From an uncultured Eubacteriales bacterium (GTDB lineage: Bacteria; Bacillota; Clostridia; Christensenellales; Aristaeellaceae), in assembly GCA_902799465.1 (NCBI GenBank), contig CADCAS010000001.1:16055-80054 (forward strand): a DNA stretch of 64,000 nucleotides. The letters run 5' to 3'. Positions 54,337 to 63,457 of this stretch are shown here, in pieces (position 1 is the first letter of the stretch; each line of letters opens with the position of its first letter). Position numbers and translations under genes: made by a program. The notes beneath the pieces were generated by a model that was given only the letters and a program-made list of their open reading frames with translations, did not search any database and was not told where the DNA came from.

Positions 54337-54637
54337 TGTGTATCTCTACATCCTGGGGATGTGGGCCATCTCCTACCTGATCCGCGTGCTCCCGCTGACG
54401 CTGATCCGCCGGGAAATCACCAACAAGACCATTCGCTCCTTCCTGTTCTACGTGCCCTACGTCACCCTCGCGGTGATGACCTTCCCCTCCATACTCTCCG
54501 CCACCCAGACCCCCGTCTCCGCCGCCATCGCCCTCGTCGCGGGACTGTCCATGGCCTGGTTCGGCCTGGGCCTCTTCCCCGTCAGCGTGATCTGCTGCGC
54601 GGTGGTGTTCGTGTCGGAGCTGATACTGGTGCATTGA
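54326..54637 (+). CDS. azlD: Branched-chain amino acid exporter subunit AzlD
   Basis: The 103-residue partner of AzlC has three to four hydrophobic helices (YLYILGMWAISYLIRVLPLT, FLFYVPYVTLAVMTFPSIL, AAIALVAGLSMAWFGLGLF). The short length and position after azlC, with overlapping frames, are diagnostic of the pair. Confidence 0.92.
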   Translation: MRHNVYLYILGMWAISYLIRVLPLTLIRREITNKTIRSFLFYVPYVTLAVMTFPSILSATQTPVSAAIALVAGLSMAWFGLGLFPVSVICCAVVFVSELILVH

Positions 54638-54713
54638 GCGGATTCGTTGATCGATTACGACAGCCTGAAACATATCCAGGATCAGCCATTTTCACGGCAA
54701 GCCCGCATACAGC

Positions 54714-54745
54714 AAAAATCCCGCCCACTTTCGGACGGGATTTTT
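54714..54745. terminator. Bidirectional terminator between azlD and rplT
   Basis: AAAAATCCCG (54714-54723) pairs with CGGGATTTTT (54736-54745). A- and T-runs on either side allow termination in both directions. Confidence 0.85.
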
Positions 54746-54756
54746 GATTATGCGCT

Positions 54757-55113
54757 TTACTTGATCGCGGCCTTGGCCTGCTCCGCCAGGGCGGCGAAGG
54801 CGGCGGGGTCGGCGATGGCCAGCTCGGAGAGCATCTTGCGGTTGATGTCGATGCCGGCGACCTTGAGGCCGTTCATCAGCTTGGAGTAGCTGAGGCCGTT
54901 GATGCGGGCCGCGGCGTTGATGCGGGCGATCCACAGGCGGCGGAACTCGCGCTTCTTCAGCTTGCGGCCGATGTAGGCGTAGCGCAGAGAACGGCGAACC
55001 TGTTCGCTGGCGGCGCGATACTGCTTGCTCTTGGCGCCAAAGTAGCCCTTGGCGAGCTTCATGATCTTACGCTTTTTCTTCTGTGCGGTAACTGCACGCT
55101 TCACTCTTGCCAT
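54757..55113 (-). CDS. rplT: 50S ribosomal protein L20
   Basis: The 118-residue basic protein ([40 protein letters not shown]) matches L20 end to end. L20 is an assembly protein for the large subunit and in Firmicutes represses its own operon through the infC leader. The start has AAGGAGGCG upstream. It is the last gene of infC-rpmI-rplT. Confidence 0.98.
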   Translation of the reverse strand: MARVKRAVTAQKKKRKIMKLAKGYFGAKSKQYRAASEQVRRSLRYAYIGRKLKKREFRRLWIARINAAARINGLSYSKLMNGLKVAGIDINRKMLSELAIADPAAFAALAEQAKAAIK

Positions 55114-55128
55114 TTTTGATTCGCCTCC

Positions 55129-55326
55129 TTACTTGTACGGAATCAGTTTCTTCATGGTCTTGCCTTCGGTGGTGGTCAGGTAGGCCGCCTTGCGAAGGTT
55201 GCGGGTGCGCTTGGTGGGCTTCTTGGTCAGGATGTGACGCTTGAAGGCCTGGGCACGCTTGACCTTGCCGCTCTTGGTGAGATTAAAACGCTTTGCGGCG
55301 CCCTTATGCGTCTTTTGCTTGGGCAT
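55129..55326 (-). CDS. rpmI: 50S ribosomal protein L35
   Basis: The 65-residue protein [20 protein letters not shown]...KKLIPYK is full-length L35. The ATG at 55326 follows GAGGAGGAA; the longer open frame upstream is not supported. It lies between infC and rplT. Confidence 0.97.
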   Translation of the reverse strand: MPKQKTHKGAAKRFNLTKSGKVKRAQAFKRHILTKKPTKRTRNLRKAAYLTTTEGKTMKKLIPYK

Positions 55327-55355
55327 GGGTTTTTCCTCCTCTCGTTGATGGGCCG

Positions 55356-55868
55356 TCAATCGGCGGCCTTGGGTGAAATGAACATGGACATGTTGCGGCC
55401 CTCGATGGTCGGGGCCTTGTCCACGGTTCCATACTCCTTGATGCGCTCGGCAAACTCCGTCATAACCTGGCGGCCGATTTCGGAGTGAGTGATCTGACGC
55501 CCGCGGAAGCGGATCGTCACCTTCACCTTGTTGCCCTCCTTTAAGAACTTCACGGCGTTCTTGAACTTCACGTCCACGTCGTGATCCTCGATGGTGGCGG
55601 ACAGGCGAACCTCTTTGACGGTAATGACCTTCTGATTCTTGCGGAACTCACGCTCTTTCTTGGACTGCTCGAAGCGATACTTGCCGTAGTCCATGAGCTT
55701 GCAAACCGGCGGACGGGCCTGCGGCGCGATCTTGACCAGGTCAAGCTGCCGCTGTTCGGCCAAAGCCAATGCGTCCCTGCTGGACATGACGCCCAGCTGT
55801 TCGCCGTTCTGATCCACGACGCGCACCTCGCGGTCACGGATCTCCTCGTTAATCATGAGATCGTTGAT
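55356..55868 (-). CDS. infC: Translation initiation factor IF-3, probable AUC start
   Basis: IF-3 checks start-codon pairing on the 30S subunit. The 170-residue protein has the N-domain ([20 protein letters not shown]), linker and C-domain ([17 protein letters not shown]). An ideal AGGAGGTG is 7 bases before ATC at 55868, aligning the N-terminus ([16 protein letters not shown]) with B. subtilis IF-3, which starts at AUU. The first ATG (55856) is too far from that ribosome site. Rare start codons let IF-3 limit its own synthesis. Confidence 0.96.
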   Translation of the reverse strand: MNDLMINEEIRDREVRVVDQNGEQLGVMSSRDALALAEQRQLDLVKIAPQARPPVCKLMDYGKYRFEQSKKEREFRKNQKVITVKEVRLSATIEDHDVDVKFKNAVKFLKEGNKVKVTIRFRGRQITHSEIGRQVMTEFAERIKEYGTVDKAPTIEGRNMSMFISPKAAD

Positions 55869-56030
55869 ACCGAAACACCTCCTAAATCTGTTCGCACGAT
55901 GAAAAAAGAGCAGCGCGCAGCGCCACTCTTTCAAAACCCCCGAACGGGAGTCACTCTGATAATCCAGAACCATTGAAGCTTTCGCCGCAAGGTGAGAAGT
56001 GGACGCTTCTGCTTACAGTATTGTATTATA
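55869..56030 (-). promoter_or_regulatory. infC/L20-type autoregulatory leader
   Basis: The operon leader starts after a TTGCAT-17-TATAAT promoter (56053-56048 and 56030-56025). It contains the conserved stem GCAGAAGCGTCCACTTCTCACC typical of clostridial infC leaders. It ends in a terminator hairpin AAAGAGTGGCGC...GCTCTTTTTT (about 55921-55895). In Firmicutes L20 binds this leader and favours termination. Confidence 0.85.
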
Positions 56031-56138
56031 GCACGGACAGGCTTATGATGCAAGGTATGGAGGCGTTAAGTTTTGGAAATCGTGCGATTCAGGGGACTGC
56101 GGTTCAGCGCATGCGTCAACGAGGAATCTTATGCGGGT

Positions 56139-56254
56139 GAATTAGGAATTGGGAATTAATAGCAGCTGTCGCGCATTGCAGAGACGGCACAATGGCCGCC
56201 CTACAGAACCAAGCCATTTCAATTCCTAATTCCTAATTCCTCATTCCTAATTCA
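56139..56254. repeat. Heptad-arm inverted repeat element E10 (unit GGAATTA)
   Basis: The left arm is GAATTAG-GAATTGG-GAATTAA. The right arm has five units (AATTCCT). The left arm is followed by AGCAGCTGTCGCGC. Near the right arm is CCGCCCTACAG, the complement of the CTGTAGGG core of E9. It lies between the infC promoter and the Fur-family gene. Confidence 0.85.
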
Positions 56255-56277
56255 ACAAGTCTCCCCTGTGAATTGTA

Positions 56278-56688
56278 TCATTCCGAATCCTTCCGGCATT
56301 CCTCGCACACCCCGACCAGTATCGTCTCCCTGGGGTCCAGCTTGAAGCCGTGGTCCTCCATGAGGTGTTCTGCGAGGGTGGTCATCAGCTTGCAGTCCAC
56401 GTGCAGAAGGCAGCCGCATTTGGAGCACATCATGTGAAAGTGGTGTTCGCAATCCAGCTGCTCGGGGACGTGCTGATACTGGGTCACGCCCCGGACGTTT
56501 TGATACTTCCGGATGCTCCCCTGCTCCGCGAGCTGCTCCAGATAGCGATACACGGTGGATCGCCCCACCTTTTCGCCCCGGTCCTCCAGCTCAAAGACCA
56601 CGTCGTCCACTGTAAACTGTCTGAGACCGCGTTCGTTCAGAAAGCTCTGAAGCTCCCGCTTCTGTCGGGTATTGTATTCGCCGCGCAT
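56278..56688 (-). CDS. Fur-family metal-responsive repressor (Zur/PerR-like)
   Basis: The 136-residue protein has an N-terminal winged helix (VDDVVFELEDRGEKVGRSTVYRYLEQLAEQGSIRK) and a C-terminal dimerisation domain with HEHH-like CEHHFHMMCSKCGCLLHVDCK and a second cysteine pair, CEEC, forming the structural zinc site. The missing Fe/peroxide-type residues cannot be judged reliably, so Fur, Zur and PerR cannot be separated. The ATG at 56688 follows GGGAGGGC. A TTTGA-N9-TCAAA dyad (56718-56736) lies in the transcription start region and may be its own operator. Confidence 0.9.
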   Translation of the reverse strand: MRGEYNTRQKRELQSFLNERGLRQFTVDDVVFELEDRGEKVGRSTVYRYLEQLAEQGSIRKYQNVRGVTQYQHVPEQLDCEHHFHMMCSKCGCLLHVDCKLMTTLAEHLMEDHGFKLDPRETILVGVCEECRKDSE

Positions 56689-56717
56689 ACCGTATGCCCT
56701 CCCGGGCCAACCCCCAT

Positions 56718-56768
56718 TTTGACATGTGATTTCAAATTCATTGTAGCGCCGGGAGTTGGGAATGTCAA
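56718..56768 (-). promoter_or_regulatory. Promoter and candidate operator of the Fur-family gene
   Basis: TTGACA (56768-56763) and TACAAT (56745-56740) have a 17-base spacer. The inverted repeat TTTGA-N9-TCAAA (56718-56736) starts right after the -10, as expected for autorepression. Confidence 0.7.
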
Positions 56769-56778
56769 GGGGTGAGAC

Positions 56779-56803
56779 GTGTTTTTACACATCTTATAAG
56801 ATG
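56779..56803. promoter_or_regulatory. Dyads at the 3' end of the DUF1015 gene
   Basis: GTGTTTTTACACA (56779-56791) is the exact reverse complement of TGTGTAAAAACAC at 60458-60470, upstream of serC. It is followed by the perfect 14-bp palindrome CATCTTATAAGATG (56790-56803), which contains the DUF1015 stop codon. These might be operators upstream of the Fur-family promoter. Confidence 0.4.
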
Positions 56804-58017
56804 CGCCGCGCCTCCAGATAGTAGCGCTTCTCGTTGGCCTCGCCCATCGAGAAGGTCTTTCTGGGGAGGACGCCCCAGCGTCGGATGTAGCTGAACAGCT
56901 CGGCCTTGTCGAATGCGCGGGGCATGATGCCCAGCGCGTTGTCCCGCTGCACGAGGGCGCGCAGGGCATCCTCGCCGTGGATGTAGTCGATGGAGGCCTC
57001 GGGGTGGCGGGCCAGATAGTCGTCCAGGAACGCCTGGAGCAGGCGGAGCGGATGCTGCTCAGACTTGAACCGCCAGGTGTGGGTCCGGTCGAAGGCCACC
57101 ACGTCGTCCCCCTCCCCCATGTCCGCGCCCTGCGCCGCCAGATAGCTCTGATATTCGCACATCAGCGCCTCGGCGTCCGCGTTGAACACGGCGCGGTGGA
57201 TGGGCTCGAACACCAGCGCGGGGCAGTTGAGGTTCACCAGCTCCACCAGGGCGAAGCGGGCGGGATGCACGGCGCGCACCGCGGGGGACAGCTTCTCCCG
57301 CAGGTCCAGCCAGCACTGACGGGCCGCCGCCAGGGAGTGGTTGCCGTCGCCCACGGCGTACAGCAGGCCGCCGCAGTTCTCGCGCAGGGCCTCCACGGCG
57401 TCGTGGACCTCGTCCACCAGCCTGCCCTCCACGGCCCAGCCGCGGACGTGTCCGCCATGCTGCATCAGCGCAAAATCGTACAGCGGGCGCAGGGTATCCG
57501 CCTTCTCCAGCAGCGGCTCGATGACGGTCCTGCCGGGGTCGTCGATGAGCATCATCACGTGGGGCAGCTCCACCGGGGCCCCGGCGCGGATGCGCGCCCT
57601 TGGCGGCACGCGGCTCACCACCGTGCCCTCCGTGGGCCGGATCAGGCTCTCCGCGCCCGGGGTGAAGTCATACTGCTCCAGGTCCAGGCTCACCAGCAGA
57701 CCCGGCCGCACGCCCGATTCGGTCTCCCGGCACACCAGCACGAAGCCCTGCTTCACCGCCGTCTGCCACAGGCCGCCGTCCAGGTATTCCCGCATGGCGG
57801 CGTGGATGGCGGGGATGCGGGAATCGGCCTCGTTCAGCCACACCTCGGGCAGCGTCACCCGCAGGGTCGAGGGCGCGTCGCCGACATATTCCTCCACCGC
57901 CTGCCAATACTCCGGCTGGGCGGTGAATTGATCGCAGGCCACCACCGCCCACTTGCTCAGGTCGATCCCTGGCCTGGGCAGCAGGATCTCGGCGGTGCGC
58001 AAGGCGTTGGTTATCAT
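56794..58017 (-). CDS. DUF1015 family protein, third gene of the serine operon
   Basis: The 407-residue protein (ATG 58017, GGAG 9 bases upstream; 58023 and 58032 are alternatives) has the DUF1015 landmarks: LLPRPGIDLSKWAVVACDQF, QPEYWQAVEE, a YAVGDGNHSLAAARQCW motif with a potential metal or phosphate site, and FDRTHTWRFK. It follows serC-serA closely on the same strand, a pairing seen in many Firmicutes. This suggests a role in serine metabolism, possibly as a serine kinase-like enzyme; I cannot prove this from sequence. Confidence 0.88.
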   Translation of the reverse strand: MITNALRTAEILLPRPGIDLSKWAVVACDQFTAQPEYWQAVEEYVGDAPSTLRVTLPEVWLNEADSRIPAIHAAMREYLDGGLWQTAVKQGFVLVCRETESGVRPGLLVSLDLEQYDFTPGAESLIRPTEGTVVSRVPPRARIRAGAPVELPHVMMLIDDPGRTVIEPLLEKADTLRPLYDFALMQHGGHVRGWAVEGRLVDEVHDAVEALRENCGGLLYAVGDGNHSLAAARQCWLDLREKLSPAVRAVHPARFALVELVNLNCPALVFEPIHRAVFNADAEALMCEYQSYLAAQGADMGEGDDVVAFDRTHTWRFKSEQHPLRLLQAFLDDYLARHPEASIDYIHGEDALRALVQRDNALGIMPRAFDKAELFSYIRRWGVLPRKTFSMGEANEKRYYLEARRIL

Positions 58018-58051
58018 ATCCATTAGCTCCATTTCATAGCATAGTGTTTTC

Positions 58052-58107
58052 AATCGGAATGGGGAATCGGAAAGCACTCCCAATTCCCCATTCCCGGTTT
58101 TCCATTC
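58052..58107. repeat. Short heptad-arm inverted repeat element E11 (unit GGGGAAT)
   Basis: The left arm is GGAATGGGGAATCGGAAA. The right arm, in reverse complement, is GAAAACCGGGAATGGGGAATTG. There is almost no centre. It lies between serA and the DUF1015 gene and may form a simple hairpin. Confidence 0.65.
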
Positions 58108-58117
58108 AAAATACCTG

Positions 58118-59287
58118 TCAGGGCTTCAGCAGCCGCACCCGGTACACGGTGTTCAGGGCCTTCAGCCGCTTTAGCAGATCCTCGCTGGGCTCGTCGGACA
58201 CGTCCAGCACGGTATAGGCATAGGCGCCCCGGGACTGGTTGACCATGTTTTCGATGTTCAGGTGCTCGCCCGAGGTGATCTGGGTGATCGCGCCGATGAC
58301 GTTGGGCACGTTCTGGTGCAGTATGGCGATGCGGGGCATGGTGGGACGGCCCAGCATGCAGTTGGGATAGTTGCAGGCGTTGACGATGGAACCGGTCTTG
58401 ATGTAGTCGTTGACCTGGCGGGCCACCATGCGCACGCAGTTGTCCTCGCTCTCGGGGGTGGACGCGCCCAGATGGGGGGTCAGTATGACGTTCTTCTGCC
58501 CCACCAGCCTGCCCTCCGGGAAGTCGGTGACGTAGACGCGCAGGCTGCCCGAATCCAGCGCCGCCTTCACGTCGTCGATGTTCACCAGGCCGCCGCGGGA
58601 GAAGTTCAGCAGCGCGCAGGAATTCTTCATCCGGGCGATGGCATCGGCGTCGATCATGTTGCGGTTGGAGTCCAGCAGCGGCACGTGCAGGGTGATGTAG
58701 TCGCTCTTCTCGATGACCTCGTCGATGGACATGGCGTGGCTCACGGCGCGGGACAGCTTCCAGGCGTGATCCACGGAGATGTAGGGGTCGTAGCCCAGCA
58801 CGTTCATGCCCAGCGCGACGCCCGCGTTGGCCACCAGCACGCCGATGGCCCCCAGGCCCACCACGCCCAGGGTCTTGCCCTCCAGCTCGGGCCCGATGAA
58901 GCGGTTCTTCCCCGCCTCGACCTGCTTCTCCACGGTGGTCTCGCCGTCAGTGAGGGTCTTGCACCACTCGATGCCGTCGGCGATCTTTCGGGAGGCCAGC
59001 AGCAGACCCGCCAGCACCAGCTCCTTGACGGCGTTGGCATTGGCCCCGGGGGAATTGAACACCACGACGCCGTGCTCGGCCATCTTGTCCAGCGGGATGT
59101 TGTTCACGCCCGCGCCGGCCCGCGCCACGCACAGCAGGTTGTCGTTGATGGGCATGTCGTGGAGGTTGGCGGAGCGCACCAATATGGCGTCCGGGTTTTC
59201 GATATCGGAATTGACGTTGTACTCCCCGTTGGGCAGTATGCCGTGATACACGGGCGAGATGGCGTTGATCTTCTTGACGTTATACAT
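58118..59287 (-). CDS. serA: D-3-phosphoglycerate dehydrogenase
   Basis: First committed step of serine synthesis: oxidises 3-phosphoglycerate with NAD. The 389-residue protein has the substrate region NLLCVARAGAGVNNIPLDKM, the NAD-binding LGVVGLGAIGVLVANAG, catalytic NFSRGGLVN (Arg), the Glu region YVTDFPEGRL, PHLGASTPESEDN (His), and a C-terminal ACT domain (AILHQNVPNVIGAITQI) that usually mediates serine feedback. Its start overlaps the serC stop (TAATG). Confidence 0.97.
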   Translation of the reverse strand: MYNVKKINAISPVYHGILPNGEYNVNSDIENPDAILVRSANLHDMPINDNLLCVARAGAGVNNIPLDKMAEHGVVVFNSPGANANAVKELVLAGLLLASRKIADGIEWCKTLTDGETTVEKQVEAGKNRFIGPELEGKTLGVVGLGAIGVLVANAGVALGMNVLGYDPYISVDHAWKLSRAVSHAMSIDEVIEKSDYITLHVPLLDSNRNMIDADAIARMKNSCALLNFSRGGLVNIDDVKAALDSGSLRVYVTDFPEGRLVGQKNVILTPHLGASTPESEDNCVRMVARQVNDYIKTGSIVNACNYPNCMLGRPTMPRIAILHQNVPNVIGAITQITSGEHLNIENMVNQSRGAYAYTVLDVSDEPSEDLLKRLKALNTVYRVRLLKP

Positions 59288-60375
59288 TACTTGTTTTCAA
59301 CCTCGAATTTCTTCATGAACTCGGCGAGCTTCTTAACACCCTCCACCGGCATGGCATTGTAGATGCTGGCGCGGATGCCGCCCACCAGGCGGTGTCCCTT
59401 CAGGCTGACCAGGCCCTCGCTTGAGGCGGCCTTGACGAAGGCGGCGTCCAGCTCGGGGCTGGGGGTGGTGAAGGTGACGTTCATGCGGCTGCGGTACTTC
59501 TTCTCCACGGGGGCGCGGTAGAAGGACGATTCGTCCAGCACGTCGTAGAGCAGTCTGGCCTTCTCGATATTGACCTTTTCGATGCCCGCGACGCCGCCCT
59601 GTTCCTTGAGCCACTGCATGCACAGCCCGGCCATGTAGATGGCGTAGGTGGGCGGGGTATTGAGCATGGAGCCCTTGTCGGTCATGACGGTCCAGTCCAG
59701 CACCTTGGGGCAGATGGACTGTGCCCGTCCCAGCAGGTCCTTGCGCACGATGACGATGGTCAGGCCCGCGGGACCCACGTTCTTCTGCGCGCCGGCATAG
59801 GCCACGCCGAAGCGGTTGATGTCAAAGACCTCGCTTAAAATATTGGAGGACATGTCCGCCACCAGCGGCACGCTGCCGGTCTCGGGCAGCTCGGCGTAGC
59901 GGGTGCCGAAGATGGTGTTGTTGGTGGTGATGTAGACGTAGTCCGCCCTGGGGTCGAATATGGACGGCTCCAGGTTCGGGATGCGGATGTAGTTCTCCTC
60001 CCGGCTCGACGCCGCGCAGCGGATATTGCCGTACTTCTTCGCCTCCACCATCGCGCCGTGGGCGAAGTTGCCGGTGTCGATGTAGTCCGCGCTGCCGCCC
60101 TCTGAAAGCAGGTTCATCGGAATGGCTGCAAACTGACCCGTCGCGCCGCCCTGCAAAAACAGCACCGAATAGCTCTCCGGGATGTGCATCAGCTCCCGCA
60201 GAATCGCCTCGGTTTGGTCAAAGATGTCCTGATAGGCCTTGGAGCGATGGCTCATCTCCATGACGGACATGCCGCTGCCCTTGTAGTTCAGCATTTCCCG
60301 CGCCGCCGTCTCCAGCGCCGCCTCCGGCATGGTCGAGGGACCCGCCGCGAAATTGTAAACGCGATCCATTGTCAT
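59287..60375 (-). CDS. serC: Phosphoserine aminotransferase
   Basis: Converts 3-phosphohydroxypyruvate to phosphoserine with glutamate. The 362-residue PLP enzyme starts MTMDRVYNFAAGPSTMPEAA and has VLFLQGGATGQFAAIPMNLL, VPLVADMSSNILSE (PLP Asp), the lysine motif YAGAQKNVGPAG and the C-terminal RLVGGIRASIYNAMP. It heads the serC-serA-DUF1015 operon. A second ATG two codons in is also possible. Confidence 0.97.
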   Translation of the reverse strand: MTMDRVYNFAAGPSTMPEAALETAAREMLNYKGSGMSVMEMSHRSKAYQDIFDQTEAILRELMHIPESYSVLFLQGGATGQFAAIPMNLLSEGGSADYIDTGNFAHGAMVEAKKYGNIRCAASSREENYIRIPNLEPSIFDPRADYVYITTNNTIFGTRYAELPETGSVPLVADMSSNILSEVFDINRFGVAYAGAQKNVGPAGLTIVIVRKDLLGRAQSICPKVLDWTVMTDKGSMLNTPPTYAIYMAGLCMQWLKEQGGVAGIEKVNIEKARLLYDVLDESSFYRAPVEKKYRSRMNVTFTTPSPELDAAFVKAASSEGLVSLKGHRLVGGIRASIYNAMPVEGVKKLAEFMKKFEVENK

Positions 60376-60401
60376 TCAACCTTTCCTGATGAATATGCTC
60401 C

Positions 60402-60430
60402 ATTATATTACACCGGTGTCACGGATGCCA
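60402..60430 (-). promoter_or_regulatory. Promoter of the serine operon
   Basis: TGGCAT (60430-60425) and TATAAT (60407-60402) with a 17-base spacer; the dyad TGTGT-AAAA-ACACA (60458-60471) lies just upstream. Confidence 0.55.
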
Positions 60431-60539
60431 GCGCACTCACGTTAATTAGGTGTCCTTTGTGTAAAAACACATGTGCGTCCCAGGCGGGCAGGGCTGCCGA
60501 ACGCCCCATAAAATTCCGATTATCTCCCCTTCATGCCCT

Positions 60540-60566
60540 TTGATTTAACCCGGATGTGCTATAGTG
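60540..60566 (+). promoter_or_regulatory. Promoter of murJ
   Basis: An extended -10 TGCTATAGT (TATAGT 60561-60566) with a weak TTGATT -35 at 60540-60545. Confidence 0.5.
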
Positions 60567-60598
60567 GCCTTAATCGCAAACAATCGGAGGTCTGTCTT

Positions 60599-62137
60599 TT
60601 GGCACGGACGCAACGCATCTTCAAGGCCACGATGCTGGTGACGGTGGTCATCATACTGAGCAAGGTCTCGGGCTTCATCCGGGACATGATACTGGCGAAC
60701 TACTTCGGCACGGGCATCGCCAACGACGCCTATGTTTCGGCCTACAGCCTGTTCTATCTGCCGGTGCTGCTGTTCAACTCCTGCATCTCGGCGACGCTGA
60801 TCCCCCTGTACGTGGAGGAGCGGGAGCGCAACTGTCTTTCGCACTCCAACCGCTTTGCCTCCAACACCATCAACCTGTTTGCCCTGGCGGCGCTGGCGAT
60901 CGCGGCGGCGATCTACATGCTGGCGCGCCCGCTGGTGCGGGTGATCTACGTGGGGTTTGACCCGGGAAAGACCGATCTGACAGTGCGCCTGGTGCGGGTG
61001 ATGCTCCTGACGCTGATGTTCAACGTCACCTCCATCTCCCTGGCCAGCCTGCTCAACGCCACCGAGAAGTACGTGGCCGCCCAGCTGACGGGGTTCCCGC
61101 TGAACCTGTGCGTGATCGTGGCGGCGGTCGGCTTCTCGGAGCGCTACGGCATCATGGCCGTGGGCTGGGGCGTGTTCGCGGCCAATATCCTGCAATTCCT
61201 CATACTCCTCCCCTTCCTCAGGGGCTGGTTCACCTGGTCCCCGGTGCTGGACTTCTCCGATTCGCGCTTCCACCACCTGATGGTGCTGGCGGGGCCTGCG
61301 ATGCTGTCCATGGGCGTCAGCGAGCTCAATCACATGATCGACCACGCGCTGGCCTCGGGCCTGAACCCCGGCGACATCTCCGCCATGAGCTACGCCTACC
61401 GCCTCATCACCTTCCTGCTGGGGGTGCTGATGGTGCCTCTGACCACCATCATGTTCTCCAAAATGAGCCGACTCGCCGCCGAGCACGACACCGAGGGCAT
61501 GCTGGACAACCTGCGCCGCTGCGTGCTGGTGATCGCGCTGGTGGCGCTGCCCATCGTGGCGGTGGCGGTGGTGATGTCCATGGACGTCATCAAGTTCGCC
61601 TACATGCGCGGGCGGTTCGACATGCACTCCGTCGAGGTCACCGCGGGCATACTGGTGTGCTACGTGGTGGGCGTGCCCTTCTTCGGGCTCCGCGACTTCT
61701 TAAGCCGCGTGTTCCACGCCCTCCAGGACACCCGCACCCCCTTCCGCGTCAGCTGCCTGGTGGTTTCGGTCAATATCGTACTGAACCTGATCCTCAGGAT
61801 CTTCCTGGGCGCTCGGGGCCTGGCCCTGGCCACCTCCATCGCGGGCTGCACCGGCATGGTCACCATGCTGATCCTGCTGAAAAGGCGCTTCGGGCACCTG
61901 GGCTTCAAGGCCGTGGTGGCCGATCTGATGAAGCTCATCATCGCCGCGTCGGCGTGCGCCATCGTGTGCGCCCTGATGAACCGGGCCATTCCCCCGGTGT
62001 TCGGCACGGGTCGGGTGTTCCTGCGCCTCGTCGCCTGCACCGCCGTCTCCATGATCGCCTACGCCGCCGCCTGCTTCGCCCTGCGCGTCAACACCATCCG
62101 CGTGTTCGCCAACGAAGTCGTGCGGAGAAGAAGATAG
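60599..62137 (+). CDS. murJ: Lipid II flippase MurJ (MviN family)
   Basis: MurJ moves lipid II across the membrane for peptidoglycan synthesis. The 512-residue protein has about 14 helices, beginning [20 protein letters not shown] with the conserved Arg-Asp, [41 protein letters not shown] and [16 protein letters not shown], all MviN hallmarks. The TTG at 60599 follows CGGAGGTCT; an upstream open frame lacks a ribosome site. ruvB follows after 38 bases. Confidence 0.94.
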   Translation: MARTQRIFKATMLVTVVIILSKVSGFIRDMILANYFGTGIANDAYVSAYSLFYLPVLLFNSCISATLIPLYVEERERNCLSHSNRFASNTINLFALAALAIAAAIYMLARPLVRVIYVGFDPGKTDLTVRLVRVMLLTLMFNVTSISLASLLNATEKYVAAQLTGFPLNLCVIVAAVGFSERYGIMAVGWGVFAANILQFLILLPFLRGWFTWSPVLDFSDSRFHHLMVLAGPAMLSMGVSELNHMIDHALASGLNPGDISAMSYAYRLITFLLGVLMVPLTTIMFSKMSRLAAEHDTEGMLDNLRRCVLVIALVALPIVAVAVVMSMDVIKFAYMRGRFDMHSVEVTAGILVCYVVGVPFFGLRDFLSRVFHALQDTRTPFRVSCLVVSVNIVLNLILRIFLGARGLALATSIAGCTGMVTMLILLKRRFGHLGFKAVVADLMKLIIAASACAIVCALMNRAIPPVFGTGRVFLRLVACTAVSMIAYAAACFALRVNTIRVFANEVVRRRR

Positions 62138-62175
62138 AAGCATTATCACGCCATCTCACATCCAGGAGGTTTCCG

Positions 62176-63222
62176 ATGCAAGACGAAGAACGGGTCATCA
62201 CCACGGGTTTCCGGGAGGAGGAGGACGCGGCGGAGCTGTCGCTGCGCCCCCATTCGCTGTCGGAATACTTCGGACAGGACAAGCTGAAGCAGAGCCTGAC
62301 GGTGTACATGCAGGCCGCCATCGCCCGCCGGGAGCCGCTGGATCACATACTGCTCTACGGCCCGCCCGGTCTGGGCAAGACCACGCTGGCAGGCATCATC
62401 GCCGCGGAAATGGGCCACAACATCCGCGTCACCAGCGGCCCGGCCATCGAGCGCGCGGGCGACCTGGCGTCGATATTGACCAACCTGAACGCCGGCGACG
62501 TGCTGTTCATCGACGAGATCCACCGCCTCTCCCATCAGGTGGAGGAGGTGCTCTACCCCGCCATGGAGGACTACGCGCTGGACATCATGATCGGCAAGGG
62601 TCCCTCGGCGCGGTCGATCCGCCTCGATCTGCCGAAGTTCACCCTCATCGGCGCCACCACGCGGGCGGGCATGCTCACCAGCCCCCTGCGCGACCGCTTC
62701 GGCATCACCTTCCGGCTGGAGCTGTATTCGCCTGAGCAGCTGGCGGTCATCGTGCGGCGAAGCGCCCAGATATTGAAGATCGACTGCGACCGCGACGGCG
62801 CGCTGGAGATCGCCAGCCGCTCCCGCGGCACGCCCCGCATCGCCAACCGGCTCATCCGCCGGGTGCGCGACTTCGCCCAGGTCAAGGGCGACGGCTCCAT
62901 CACCGTGGACATCGCCCGGGAGGCGCTGAACATGCTGGAGGTGGACGAGCTGGGGCTGGACCACGTCGACCGCACCATGCTCAACACCATGATCCACAAG
63001 TTCGGCGGCGGCCCCGTGGGGCTGGATACGCTCGCCGCCTCCACCGGTGAGGACGCCAGCACCATCGAGGATGTCTACGAGCCGTATCTTTTGCAGCTGG
63101 GCTTTCTGATGCGCACGCCCCGTGGGCGCGTCTGCACCCAGGCCGCCTACGACCACATGGGCATCAAAATGCCCAAGCCCCAGAATACCAGCGGGAATGA
63201 ACAGATGAAGATGGAGTTTTGA
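62176..63222 (+). CDS. ruvB: Holliday junction branch migration ATPase RuvB
   Basis: RuvB drives branch migration with RuvA. The 348-residue AAA+ protein has [19 protein letters not shown], Walker [15 protein letters not shown], Walker [17 protein letters not shown], sensor [19 protein letters not shown] and the C-terminal winged helix ([39 protein letters not shown]). The ATG at 62176 follows CAGGAGGTT. ruvA and ruvC are not adjacent in this window. Confidence 0.98.
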   Translation: MQDEERVITTGFREEEDAAELSLRPHSLSEYFGQDKLKQSLTVYMQAAIARREPLDHILLYGPPGLGKTTLAGIIAAEMGHNIRVTSGPAIERAGDLASILTNLNAGDVLFIDEIHRLSHQVEEVLYPAMEDYALDIMIGKGPSARSIRLDLPKFTLIGATTRAGMLTSPLRDRFGITFRLELYSPEQLAVIVRRSAQILKIDCDRDGALEIASRSRGTPRIANRLIRRVRDFAQVKGDGSITVDIAREALNMLEVDELGLDHVDRTMLNTMIHKFGGGPVGLDTLAASTGEDASTIEDVYEPYLLQLGFLMRTPRGRVCTQAAYDHMGIKMPKPQNTSGNEQMKMEF

Positions 63223-63233
63223 TCGCCCGCGTC

Positions 63234-63270
63234 TTGACACCGATTCCGGGGTCTGCTATATTGATAGCAG
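63234..63270 (+). promoter_or_regulatory. Promoter and operator of the toxin-antitoxin pair
   Basis: TTGACA (63234-63239) and TATATT (63257-63262) have a 17-base spacer. The perfect inverted repeat CTGCTAT-ATTG-ATAGCAG (63253-63270) covers the -10, as expected for repression by the antitoxin complex. Confidence 0.82.
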
Positions 63271-63286
63271 GAAGGAGGCGCAGTAT

Positions 63287-63457
63287 ATGGAGGATAAGAA
63301 GAGTATCACCGTCGTCCGCGACGACGTAGACAAATCGCTGCTCTACGCCCTCGAGAGGGGCATCGATGACGTGGAAAACGGTCAAGAGCTTCCGCTGAAG
63401 GAAGCCATGAGCAAGGTCCGGGAGATTCGCCTGCGCCGCGAACAGATCAGGGCATGA
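63287..63457 (+). CDS. Small RelB/StbD-like antitoxin
   Basis: A 56-residue product (MEDKKSITVVRDDVDKSLLY...IRLRREQIRA) with a short N-terminal strand that may form a DNA-binding fold and a helical, charged C-terminus suited to wrapping a toxin. The ATG at 63287 follows GAAGGAGGCG. Its stop overlaps the toxin start (ATGA), and its promoter holds an inverted repeat. The family is inferred from size, coupling and the toxin next to it. Confidence 0.8.
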   Translation: MEDKKSITVVRDDVDKSLLYALERGIDDVENGQELPLKEAMSKVREIRLRREQIRA

